46,469 nt of DNA from MAG-121220-bin8 sp965655865 (GTDB taxonomy: Bacteria > Bacteroidota > Bacteroidia > Flavobacteriales > Flavobacteriaceae), in the NCBI GenBank assembly GCA_965655865.1, contig CBFHJJ010000011.1, positions 1 to 46,469 of the forward strand. The letters are read 5' to 3'. A program made the position numbers and the translations under genes. The notes under the pieces are model-generated. The model did no database searches. It saw nothing but the letters and a program-made list of their open reading frames with translations, and was not told the origin of the DNA. Shown here piece after piece: positions 1 to 9,400 of this stretch. The first letter of the stretch is position 1; each line of letters opens with the position of its first letter.

Positions 1-361
1 TGTTAGCTAGTTCAGCGAGTAAGTTAGCTCTGTTTATATTCCCTTTTTTGTTAAGTTCAAGTTGTTCTTCAGAGTGTTCACCTCCCCACGGACAAGAATA
101 ATTATTCATCTCTGCTTCAATGTAACAACCAAGCATTACTTTAATATTTAGCTTTTCTTGTTTTATAACTTCTAAAACAGTTTTTGAGTGATGATCACAG
201 CTGTAAAGTCTTATGAAATTCCAATTTTTTTCTATTATTAAAAGGTCTTCTTTAACTTGATCGTAAGTAGGGTAGGAGATTCCTGGTGTTTGACCTTCTC
301 TAAATCCCGAATAGCACACCGCACTACCTGAGCTGATATTTAATATTTTTGAGTAATCCAA
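1..361 (-). CDS. Glycoside hydrolase family 17 protein, N-terminal part (runs off the left edge)
   Basis: This is an open frame of 120 codons that continues past base 1. The product would be a third GH17 beta-1,3-glucanase of the operon. The first barrel strand and loop read AVCYSGFREGQTPG, followed by FIRLYSCDHHS and VMLGCYIEAEM, which match the start of the GH17 TIM barrel and resemble the two complete GH17 genes nearby. The start is taken as TTG at 359-361: an in-frame stop (362-364) lies immediately before it, and the first ATG is only at codon 76, inside the barrel. The gap to the stop of the upstream GH17 gene is 5 bases, so it is translated as the last visible gene of the leftward operon. 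No signal peptide is apparent, so a cytosolic location is inferred. The catalytic glutamates lie outside the window. Confidence 0.75.
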   Translation of the reverse strand, partial: MDYSKILNISSGSAVCYSGFREGQTPGISYPTYDQVKEDLLIIEKNWNFIRLYSCDHHSKTVLEVIKQEKLNIKVMLGCYIEAEMNNYSCPWGGEHSEEQLELNKKGNINRANLLAELAN

Positions 362-366
362 TTAAT

Positions 367-1251
367 TTAAAATTTTAAGTTTTCATCTTTATCCCAAAGT
401 CCCCAGTAAGCTCCAACATCTCCTTCAACTCCAACTTTCCAAGACTCATCAAAAGATGAAAAATAAAACATTTCTATGTTATCTTCAAATGACCAGTTTT
501 GTGCATTAATAAAATACTTAAGAGCATTTTCTTTTGAAGGAAATGCACCTTCAAGATTTGCTCCTTGACTTGGCCAACCAGTTTCAGTTACTATTACTTT
601 TTTCCCATTTCCAGCGTTAAAGGCTTCATTATACATTTGTTTCATGTACATAAGCGAATAGTCTATGCTGCAGCCTTCCCAGTATGGGTAGCAATTAGCC
701 AAAATAACATCACAACATTCGGTAAGTTTAGGTCTTTTAGGAAACTCATAATAAGCATCAACATAGCCCGCAGGAATTCCTTTGATTTCTTTTTTTACTC
801 TTACTATGTAGTCAATCAATTCTTCTTCGTTTAATTCTTTTCTATAAAGAACTTCATTACCAACAGCAGCAATATCGACCTTTCCTGAGTTACATAAATC
901 AATTAAACCATTAATTTCTTTATCGTTTGTGGATATATTATCACTAAGCCATGCTCCAACTAAAGTTTTTATACCAAGCTCTTTAGCTATCACTGGAATT
1001 CTTTCATTTCCTTCTGTACAAGAAAAAGTTCTTACCCACTTAATATAGGGTTGTATAATTTTTAATTTTCTTCTTATTTGGTCATCTGAAATTTGATCAC
1101 CTGGTTCTTGACCTTCGTCATATGCACTAAAACACAAACCGTGAATACCTTTTTCTAAGTATTTTTTACAAAGATCTTTTAATTCATCGTTTGAAATGTT
1201 GTTAAGATTAATTCCTGTTAAAGAATGGATCTTTTCTTTTCTGTAAGACAT
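367..1251 (-). CDS. Glycoside hydrolase family 17 (beta-1,3-glucanase), no signal peptide
   Basis: A 294-aa single-domain GH17 TIM barrel, expected to hydrolyse beta-1,3-glucan chains such as laminarin oligosaccharides with retention. The barrel opens with GLCFSAYDEGQEPGD (residues 38-52). The acid/base glutamate is E133 in AAVGNEVLYR and the nucleophile is E223 in VTETGWPSQG, both textbook GH17 motifs. The N-terminus (MSYRKEKIHS) is hydrophilic and carries neither signal peptide nor lipobox, unlike the GH17 lipoprotein further upstream in the same operon. I infer a cytosolic enzyme acting on imported oligosaccharides. It lies 7 bases after the symporter gene and 5 bases before the next GH17. 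Family assignment is firm; exact chain-length preference, or transglycosylase activity, cannot be told from sequence. Confidence 0.9.
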   Translation of the reverse strand: MSYRKEKIHSLTGINLNNISNDELKDLCKKYLEKGIHGLCFSAYDEGQEPGDQISDDQIRRKLKIIQPYIKWVRTFSCTEGNERIPVIAKELGIKTLVGAWLSDNISTNDKEINGLIDLCNSGKVDIAAVGNEVLYRKELNEEELIDYIVRVKKEIKGIPAGYVDAYYEFPKRPKLTECCDVILANCYPYWEGCSIDYSLMYMKQMYNEAFNAGNGKKVIVTETGWPSQGANLEGAFPSKENALKYFINAQNWSFEDNIEMFYFSSFDESWKVGVEGDVGAYWGLWDKDENLKF

Positions 1252-1258
1252 GATAATT

Positions 1259-2686
1259 TTAAATTTTATTTTTTGATTTTCTAATTTCTAATTCTTTTTT
1301 TATTTCATTTGCTCTTTCCTCTGTGATATCATAATTTTTCATAATTAGAATAGCAAAAACAACACCGCAAATTGGTAAAAAAGTATAAAATAAACGCATT
1401 CCTGTAGTTGCAGACTCTGTTACTTGTTCAGGGTCAAATCCAACTAACCATAATATAAAACCGCTTAATAGAGCGGCAACACCAAAGCCAAGTTTTACCA
1501 TCCACCAGTACACAGCACCAAGAAGACCTTCTCTTCTTTCACCATTTTCTAATTCATCTAAATCGCAAATATCCGCTGTCATAGACATCATTATTGTAAA
1601 TAAACTTCCAATACCAAAAGAATGAAAGGGTAGAGCAAATAAAAACATGTACGGCTTTCCAGGAATAAAAAGAAACCAAAATAAAACGTATCCGATTATT
1701 GAAATTAATTGTGATAAAATAAAAGCTTTTTTCTTTCCAATTTTTTTAGAAATTATAGTGATAAGTGGAATAACTAAGAATGAAGTAATTAGTGCCCCAA
1801 CTGATCCATGAAGTGCTGGCCAATTTCCTGCACTAGCAGGATCACTATTAAATAAATAATGTACAATTATTAAAAAAGTAAATGCAGCTATTACATTAAA
1901 AGAGTTAAAAATTAAAAAAGTAGCAAAAGCAATTTTTTTAAATTGCTTGATTTTAAACGCTTCAAAAGCTGAAATAAAAATTTCTTTTATGCTTTTTAAA
2001 ATATAACTTGTGGTTATAGGTACAAAATCTGTTCGTTCTGTTGTTGATTTACTTTTTATAAAAATTGCAGGAATAATAGCGAAAATTGTACACGGAATTG
2101 CTACCCAAATAGATAAATCTCTAACTCCTTGTCCAGCTCCGTCAGGAAACCATGCTGGATCATAAAGTATAACCCAGAACCATGGAGCAATTACCCATGC
2201 CCATTGTCCAATGAATTGAGCAATAGCCATAATTTGAGTACGCTCATGAAAATCATCACTTATTTCATAACCCATAGCAACATAAGGAACACTGAAAATT
2301 GTCAGTCCTAAATAAAATACCAAGGACCACGAAAAGAAATAAATAAAATTATATACAATACCATCGTCTTCATAAAGTTGCCACATAGCTACATAGGCAA
2401 TACCCATCAAAATTCCTCCTATAAAAACATATTGTCGTCGTCTTCCCCATTTTGATCTAGTATTGTCAGAAATAAATCCCATTAATGGGTCGGTTATGGC
2501 ATCAAAGATTCGAGGAGCGAATTGTATTATCCCCCATAATAGCGCCGCAAAACCAAGATCTTGAACAAGAACAATAATAAAAACTCCCAATGCAGCAGGA
2601 AACATTTGATTAGCCAGCATTCCAAAACCAAATGCTATTTTTTGTCCCATTCCAACACTTGTAACTTTCTTTAAATTAGTTTCCAT
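1259..2686 (-). CDS. MFS sugar symporter, glycoside-pentoside-hexuronide:cation (GPH) family
   Basis: A 475-aa polytopic inner-membrane protein with about 12 hydrophobic segments. The N-terminus (MGQKIAFGFGML) and the loop DAITDPLMGFISDNTRSKWG (about residues 62-81), followed by RRR, are the signature of the GPH branch (MelB/LacS-like) of the major facilitator superfamily, which couples uptake of glycosides to Na+ or H+. A second family feature is the cytoplasmic stretch ending in the final helices (NYDITEERANEIKKEL). Because it sits between the GH30 and GH17 genes of a beta-glucan operon, with 7-base gaps on both sides, its likely cargo is laminaribiose or short beta-1,3-gluco-oligosaccharides, delivered to the cytosolic phosphorylase and GH17. 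Cargo is inferred from context only. Confidence 0.88.
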   Translation of the reverse strand: METNLKKVTSVGMGQKIAFGFGMLANQMFPAALGVFIIVLVQDLGFAALLWGIIQFAPRIFDAITDPLMGFISDNTRSKWGRRRQYVFIGGILMGIAYVAMWQLYEDDGIVYNFIYFFSWSLVFYLGLTIFSVPYVAMGYEISDDFHERTQIMAIAQFIGQWAWVIAPWFWVILYDPAWFPDGAGQGVRDLSIWVAIPCTIFAIIPAIFIKSKSTTERTDFVPITTSYILKSIKEIFISAFEAFKIKQFKKIAFATFLIFNSFNVIAAFTFLIIVHYLFNSDPASAGNWPALHGSVGALITSFLVIPLITIISKKIGKKKAFILSQLISIIGYVLFWFLFIPGKPYMFLFALPFHSFGIGSLFTIMMSMTADICDLDELENGERREGLLGAVYWWMVKLGFGVAALLSGFILWLVGFDPEQVTESATTGMRLFYTFLPICGVVFAILIMKNYDITEERANEIKKELEIRKSKNKI

Positions 2687-2693
2687 AGTTTAA

Positions 2694-4181
2694 CTATTGA
2701 TTTATTATTATTGTTTGAATTGCTTGTGGACTGATTGAAATTTTTTCTGAGAAATTATTTAATTTAAGATTAAAACTTTTATGGTCATTTCCTTCATTAA
2801 ATAAAACTACAGCTATGCTTTTATCGGGGTTTAGAGCTGCTGTAACCATTAAATTATCATCATTGTTTTCTACATCTATTATCTCAGCGCCAGGTCTTAT
2901 GTATTTACTAAAATGAGTCATGACATAGTAAAGAGGAGTATAGTAAATTTCATCTTTATTTGGATCAACTATTATTGGTGCCACACACCAATTATTTACC
3001 CAGTTTGGTCCTCCTTGAGTGTCTAAAACCATATTCCAATCTACCCAACCATCAACCCAGTTGTTTAATGATCCAATTATATCTCTTGAATATCTATTAA
3101 ATGGGGCGTACTTTGGGTGCAAATATTTTTTCTCATCTTCTCTCCAATCGTATCCCCAGTCAGTAGCTTCTTTTCTAAAATACCAATCGTCGTCTTTCCA
3201 TTGGGGAACTTCAGAGTCTATACAAGCTTCAGTTTGTATCAAATACTTATTAGGAGCTTTGTTGTGAGCATATTGTAATTCATCAGGATAGTATTCGATT
3301 GTGCTATCGTACCAATGAACGGCTGTTCCATCAAAGTATTTAGAAGATTCTTCATTTTCGTACATAGAATCTACCCAGTTTTTTAAATCCGCTCTGTTTT
3401 GATCATAACCCAGAATAATAAGATCTCCTTTTCCATCTTTTTCTAGTTGTGGTCCTAAAAAGTTTTTCACAAAATTTGTCATTTCATCAGGGGAGTAATG
3501 CATACTTTCCCAACTTGAATTGTTCCCGTGAGGTTCATTTTCTACAGTAAACCCCCATATGTCTATTCCTTGGTCTTTGTATGCGTCTACATATTTTGAA
3601 AAAAATAGAGCCCATGTATCATAATATTTTGGTAATAATTTTCCCCCTCGCCAACCGTTGTTGTCTTTCATCCATGGTGCTGCTGTCCATGGAGATGCAA
3701 AAATTTTAAAACCATTTTTAGAAATCTTTTGAGCATCTTTAATCATGGGTATTATATCGTCCATATCTTCCTTTACAGAGAAATGTTCAAGATTTTCATC
3801 TCCTTCAACTGGACTGTAAGAATAGTTTGAAAGAGAAAAGTCACAAGAATTCATATGAGTTCTAGTTAATGAATAATTTGATCCATTTTCTGAAAAGTAA
3901 GCTTCTATAATTTCTTTCCTTTTCACATCACTCATTTGGTTCAATAAGTACGCTGAAGATTCTGTAAAAGCACCTCCAAACCCAGTAATTATTTGATACT
4001 TTTTATTTGTATTGATTTTTATAGTTGAAACATTATCCCCAATTTCAAAATCTGTTTTTTCTGTTAATTTATTTCCTTCTCTAGATGTTTCGTAAACTTT
4101 AATCATAAAATCAGAGTTGTTATTGCAAGAACTAATTAGTGTTATAAAGTAGATCAAAAAGAGTTTTTTCAATTTTCTCAT
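2694..4181 (-). CDS. Glycoside hydrolase family 30 lipoprotein (beta-1,6-glucanase/glucosidase type)
   Basis: A 495-aa exported lipoprotein: hydrophobic N-terminus with lipobox ending at C19 (LISSC). The catalytic (beta/alpha)8 barrel begins at QIITGFGGAFTESSA (about 63-77) and a C-terminal beta domain ends the protein. The acid/base is E216 in GFTVENEPHGN and the nucleophile is E318 in YLIQTEACIDSE, the standard GH30 arrangement. Marine flavobacterial GH30 enzymes encoded beside GH17 are known to remove beta-1,6-linked glucose branches from laminarin, and that is the most likely role here. The alternative within the family is a glucosylceramidase-like beta-glucosidase. It is separated by 1 base from the upstream hydrolase gene and by 7 bases from the symporter gene. 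Confidence 0.9.
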   Translation of the reverse strand: MRKLKKLFLIYFITLISSCNNNSDFMIKVYETSREGNKLTEKTDFEIGDNVSTIKINTNKKYQIITGFGGAFTESSAYLLNQMSDVKRKEIIEAYFSENGSNYSLTRTHMNSCDFSLSNYSYSPVEGDENLEHFSVKEDMDDIIPMIKDAQKISKNGFKIFASPWTAAPWMKDNNGWRGGKLLPKYYDTWALFFSKYVDAYKDQGIDIWGFTVENEPHGNNSSWESMHYSPDEMTNFVKNFLGPQLEKDGKGDLIILGYDQNRADLKNWVDSMYENEESSKYFDGTAVHWYDSTIEYYPDELQYAHNKAPNKYLIQTEACIDSEVPQWKDDDWYFRKEATDWGYDWREDEKKYLHPKYAPFNRYSRDIIGSLNNWVDGWVDWNMVLDTQGGPNWVNNWCVAPIIVDPNKDEIYYTPLYYVMTHFSKYIRPGAEIIDVENNDDNLMVTAALNPDKSIAVVLFNEGNDHKSFNLKLNNFSEKISISPQAIQTIIINQ

Positions 4182-4182
4182 T

Positions 4183-5193
4183 TTAATTGTTTTTGAACTT
4201 TTCTTTAATTATTGCAAATGTTTTCTTTTTGTTTCTATCTATATCTAGAATCCCCCAGTATTCCTCGTTTGGTGCACCATCATATGGAACTCCAATACTA
4301 TTAGGAGCCCATCCACCTATATCTTGTTTTTCAGGATTACCTGCTTTCCAAAGACCATCTATGAACTGAAAAATTAAAACACCTGATACTATGTTTGAGT
4401 TTTTGAAAACCGAATTCAAAATTTTTGAATTGGCATCAGCCTGTGCTAATTGATTCTCTCCTTTTAGATAGCCAAGTTTATCAATAGTCATGTAGCTGTC
4501 GCTACCAGCCTCTGAAAGATACATTGGTTTTGAACTTAGATTTTCCCATTCACTAAAAATTGTTGAAGGATCGTCCCATCTGTAAACATTTAAGCCCCAA
4601 ACATCTATATTTTGCAAAGACGAAATAGCAAGATTATCGGGGATTTCTCCATGTGCAGTGGATACGGGTTTGCTTTTATCTATTTCATGTATTTTACCCG
4701 CAGCAGTATTTAATGCTGTGTACCAATTACTAATATCATTTTCAAACCATTCAGGGTGATAATTATATTCGTTACCTAGTTCCCAAAATAAGATTGAATT
4801 ATGGTTTTTATATTTTTCAATATATTGAGTAAATGATCCAGAAAGTATATCATAATATCCGTTTTGATTGTATCCAAAACCAATAATAATTTTTAATCCA
4901 GCTTTGTCAATTTTATCAAGTATTTCTAAATCATCAATTGGTGAATACACCCGAATGGTATTAATTCCTGCTTCAACCATTAATGACAAATCTTTATCAA
5001 TATTATTGAAATTTCTTTCCAAACTACCCTTTGGAACTGGATGATAGCAAACTCCTTTAATAAAGTAATTCTCATTATTAATCAGTATGCTTCTTTCAGA
5101 AATAGAAATAACATCATTACTTTCTTTGGTTAAATAATTCCAACCTATAATAGAGCCTAAAGCAATAATGATAATTAAATATTTAAATCTCAT
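4183..5193 (-). CDS. Clan GH-A glycoside hydrolase (GH5/GH2-type TIM barrel), membrane-anchored
   Basis: A 336-aa protein with an N-terminal hydrophobic stretch (residues 4-17) that has no cysteine lipobox, so it is either a membrane anchor or an uncleaved or cleaved signal. The rest is a TIM barrel of clan GH-A: FIKGVCYHPVP (45-54), a presumed acid/base E142 in LFWELGNEYNYHPEW, and a presumed nucleophile E228 in PMYLSEAGSDSY. The sequence resembles the catalytic domain of GH2 and some GH5 enzymes, but the sandwich domains of GH2 are absent and I cannot name the subfamily. It may finish degradation of beta-glucan fragments in the periplasm, or be a transglycosylase. It is tightly packed between the GH17 lipoprotein (3 bases) and the GH30 lipoprotein (1 base). 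Confidence 0.75.
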   Translation of the reverse strand: MRFKYLIIIIALGSIIGWNYLTKESNDVISISERSILINNENYFIKGVCYHPVPKGSLERNFNNIDKDLSLMVEAGINTIRVYSPIDDLEILDKIDKAGLKIIIGFGYNQNGYYDILSGSFTQYIEKYKNHNSILFWELGNEYNYHPEWFENDISNWYTALNTAAGKIHEIDKSKPVSTAHGEIPDNLAISSLQNIDVWGLNVYRWDDPSTIFSEWENLSSKPMYLSEAGSDSYMTIDKLGYLKGENQLAQADANSKILNSVFKNSNIVSGVLIFQFIDGLWKAGNPEKQDIGGWAPNSIGVPYDGAPNEEYWGILDIDRNKKKTFAIIKEKFKNN

Positions 5194-5196
5194 TTA

Positions 5197-6492
5197 TTAA
5201 TTTTTTCCAGGTGGGGTTAAAATATTATTTAATAGATTTTCACTATTTCCGTTATAAGTTTTAGTAATTGAGTTACCATTTCTAGTTAAGCCGTTAAAAT
5301 CTCCGTTATCAACATTTTTCCATAACGAATACTTTGCTTTTCCGTCAACAGTAAAGAGACCAAAATGATTTTCAGATCCATTTTTATTTGAAAAATCTTT
5401 CCAATTTTCGTCAAATGCTTCAAAATAAAAACATGCAATTTTTTCATTTCTTGACCAATCTCTAATTTTATCATGAAATACAGCTTGCTTGTATTCGTCT
5501 GCAGCGTGAGATCCATTTTCACCGTAATTCCCATTAGATTTTGTAGCCCAGCCTAACTCACCAATGTGTATCTGTTTGTTAGGATCAATTTTTCTGACAT
5601 ATTCTTTTACACTGTTGTATTGAGAAATTGCATAGTCATGAACATTATCCATCGCTTTGTGAATTGTTTCCAGATTGGAGTTGCTGTTACTAATTTCTTT
5701 TTCAAAATTCCAAAAACTTGGATTGTAATGAGTATCATGAAACGCATAGGTGTGCATTGAAATAAAATCAACTGCTTTAATCAATGAATTCAAGTCTTCA
5801 GTATGATAAGAATCTTCGCCACCTCCCCATGAAGCAAAGTTATCTGAGCTAGTTATCCATAAGTTTTCAGGCAGTTTTTTTTGTTTTTTTAGATCTTGAA
5901 GATGATTAACCCAGTTCAATATAACACCTGGTTTGACATAGTAACTCCACGCCCAATTAACCATTGCTTCATTTCCAACTGCTATAATTTTAACAATTTC
6001 TGGGTACATGTTGGCTAGATTGATCGCTTTTTGAATTTCTATTGCATTAGCAGATTCATTTTCTTTTTCATGATTTGGATTATCAGTCCATGCATTTTCA
6101 CAATCTATCCACGCGCCTAACATTACATACATTTCAAAATCTGAATCAGATTTTTTTAGTTCTTTTATTGCTTTTAAAATATTAGGTGCTTGTTCTAATT
6201 GTAAATTATATGTTCTTAAAATTTTCACTCCAATTGAAGAAAGTATTTTTAAATCTTCTTTCAACTCATCCATAGTTGGTTGAATATCTCTACTATTGTT
6301 TCTGTAACCTCCATACGAAATGGCTAAATAGTCAGGATTGTTTAAAATTTCATTAGCTGTTATTTCAGATTTGTTTATCATTTGGTTTTCTGAAGGATTA
6401 CAAGAAATCAACAAGCATGTAACAAATAATACAATCAACTTTAGATTGATTAATTTATTTTTTAAAATCTTAGTAATTTCTTTAATTATCAT
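5197..6492 (-). CDS. Glycoside hydrolase family 17 lipoprotein (laminarinase type)
   Basis: A 431-aa lipoprotein GH17. After a 20-residue charged N-terminus a hydrophobic segment ends in the lipobox LLIS-C31, so the enzyme is probably outer-membrane or periplasm-anchored. The barrel starts with AISYGGYRNNSRD (57-69) and includes VMLGAWIDCENAW. The acid/base is E175 in IAVGNEAMVNW and the nucleophile is E312 in IHIGELGWATKS. These match flavobacterial GH17 endo-beta-1,3-glucanases active on laminarin. The start codon overlaps the stop of the phosphorylase gene by four bases (ATGA, 6489-6492), indicating translational coupling. The C-terminus is a low-complexity Asn/Gly-rich tail. Compared with the 294-aa GH17 in this operon it is exported and longer, suggesting division of labour between envelope and cytosol. 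Confidence 0.9.
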   Translation of the reverse strand: MIIKEITKILKNKLINLKLIVLFVTCLLISCNPSENQMINKSEITANEILNNPDYLAISYGGYRNNSRDIQPTMDELKEDLKILSSIGVKILRTYNLQLEQAPNILKAIKELKKSDSDFEMYVMLGAWIDCENAWTDNPNHEKENESANAIEIQKAINLANMYPEIVKIIAVGNEAMVNWAWSYYVKPGVILNWVNHLQDLKKQKKLPENLWITSSDNFASWGGGEDSYHTEDLNSLIKAVDFISMHTYAFHDTHYNPSFWNFEKEISNSNSNLETIHKAMDNVHDYAISQYNSVKEYVRKIDPNKQIHIGELGWATKSNGNYGENGSHAADEYKQAVFHDKIRDWSRNEKIACFYFEAFDENWKDFSNKNGSENHFGLFTVDGKAKYSLWKNVDNGDFNGLTRNGNSITKTYNGNSENLLNNILTPPGKN

Positions 6493-9400
6493 TTTATTAC
6501 ACTAACATTAATTTGCTTAATAATATTTTCTCTATCAAAAAGAGATCTACTCGAATCAATGTCAAGCTCATTTCCTTGTATACTTACTGATCTTCCGTCA
6601 ATAAAATCAATAGTAATTTTATTAGAAGATGATTTAGAATAGATTATTGGAACTTGACAATATGTAAAACAAAGTGAATTCGTATTTACATTTAATTCAA
6701 TTTTTTCTTTTGATAAATTCACATATCTAAAAGTTTCATTAGTTGTTAAAAACTCTTGATCTCTAAGCATTTCAGAGTTGAAGCTTATGATTCCATTATT
6801 AACCTCTACGCCAAGTTCCCCAAATCTTGATATTACATCTTCTTTTACTTGGCCAGTCATTCCTGGTTGTTGAGCTCCTTTACCAGCAGGTGTGTGAGAA
6901 TAAGGATCGGTTGGAAATGCTCCATATAACTCGGGGGACTTATTTACACCAATTCCCTCAAGTATTTCAAAATAATGATCAAAGAATCTTCCAGTTACAG
7001 CACTATCTTTTTCACTTATAGCTTTTTTTGTAGTTTCTAAAACTGCTAAAGAAAGTTTAGATACCATGTGCCAATAGATTGAACCTAATCCTTCATATCC
7101 AAAGAAAGTTCCAGATCTTCCAGTAAATTCTTTGTGATTAAACACACCTTCAAAAATTTCAAGAATATTTTGGTACTCCTCTTTTAATAATTCATTGTAT
7201 TTTTTTGGTAATAAGTTCAATTCACTTATTAATCCATTTACATTATTAAAATCACAATTAAAATGAAATGATCCCTCACAGTCTTGAGAAACTATTTGAT
7301 TATTACCGTCATTTAATAATTTACTTAACAATTTAGATTCATTGACTTTTGAAGACGTAATGTTATTCTTTTCTAAAAACAAGCCTAAATTTTTATCTGG
7401 ATATAGTATATAACTGTATTGATCTTCTCTAAACAATTTACTTGATTTCAGTGCGTCTAAAACCTCTAAATTTTCTTCAGAATTTAAGTATCCGGAACTT
7501 AAAACTGCAACCTGTCCTTCAAGCATTTCTGGTAAGTGTGATATTGATATGTTATCATTATCTATAGTCAATAAATTGTATGCATGATAAAGTTTATCAC
7601 TTCTTTTGTTAGAATCAATAGAGTGATCTATATATTCTAATAGCAGTTGTAATAATTCTTTAATTTCTTTAATCCCAATTGCAGATTTAGTTCCAGAAAA
7701 ACTATTATCATAAATTGTGTCTCTGTAATTTGAACCGGCTTTTCCTAGTGAATCAACTATTTCTTTTCTGTCTAAATCAGAAATTATAGAGTCTAAAACT
7801 TTTTTATTTTTATCTAACGCAAAAGAAATATCATTAAAAAACTTGTTAAGTTCAGAAGAAATTTCGACTGAAATAAGATCAGTTTTTTCTAATAAAGAAT
7901 TAAAAAAATTAACAAATCTTCTCAAATAATACAATGTTACCATAGAAATTCCATTACCAACCAATGCATTGTTGGCATCATTCCACTCAGGCCTTTGAGT
8001 GTTCATCCATATTCCTCCACCTGGAACAAAATTCGAAACTTTTGAAAGCAGTGTAGCTAAAATCTTTTCAATAAAGTTTACATGATGAATTTCTTTTTTG
8101 TTATTAAAAACTAATGATCCGTCAATTCCTATTTCGTTTTTTCTTTTATTTATTAATAATTCATTTTCATGATCGTAATCAATTGTGTTTTTAGAATCTT
8201 TTAAAATTTCTTCATATGATTTAATTTTATAAGGAACATTAGCGTAAACAAACAAGCTTTTTGAGAAATATTTATAGAGTTTACTAGGGTAATGATTTTC
8301 AATAAATTCAAGAAATTTTAAAAGATATATTATTTGATGATCTCCCCAATATCCAATATAAGACCAAGGATTATCTGGTTCAATAGTTTCCCAATCAAAT
8401 CCATCCTTTGTAATTCTATACGGGTTATAACCGTCAAAAGTGGTGGAATTTAAAAATTTGTGTATCATCCCTTCAATAAATTGAGGGTATGAATATGCTA
8501 AAGCTTCCCAATTTTGAAAAATGTCTCTCCAATTGCCCTGATAATCTAAAATTTTAGATCCATCTATTTCGCTTCTAGTATTAATAGAAAACTTATTCCA
8601 TGGTCTGCTCGGATCGCCATGCCTTCTACTAAACTTTAAGGGTAAGTATTCTGTGCATAATCGTTTAAAATCGTGATTAGATATGTTTGCTGAAATTGAT
8701 TTTAAATCATGAAGTGTAAAAATCTCAGGTAGGTTATTTAAAGTTTCATTAAAAGATTTATAAATAGAACAGTTAGCTTTTTTTATATAAGGTAAAAAGT
8801 CATTTTTTTCTATTTGGTAATTATCATCAAAAATACCTCCCCTCATAATGTTAAACATTGTATTAGAAAAATGTCTAATCATTCTGAGCTTGTCATTAGT
8901 TAGTTGAAGCCCATCTGCGTTACCAACTAATTCTCTTAATTTTGATGACCCTAAAATCACATCATCTTCTACTTTAGATTTGATTTCCCCATCATTTGTT
9001 ATTGAATTTTTTAAACTAACAACATCGGAGATTGTTTGATTGACATTACAGACAATCATCCATTCTTTTGAGGAATTACTTTTTAATTTAATTTTCTTAT
9101 TGATGAAATAAGCACCTTTTTCAGCTTTAATTTCATGTTCGTTGTATAAATCAATCCCATTTCTGAAATTATCAAGCTGCAGTGAGGATAAAAGGTGTTT
9201 TGTATTGTCAATTTCTGTTGTCCAAACAGTATTTGCCTTTAATGCTTCACTTGGCTCTGCTTTATCAACTATTATGGCACTTAGAGTAAAGATCCCTAAT
9301 TTACTTTTATCTTCTAATTCGCATTTTTTATAAGCATCAACTAAATTACTTTGAGCAATTTGAAGACCTTCGCCAACTCCGTAAGGTAAAATGTTTTGAA

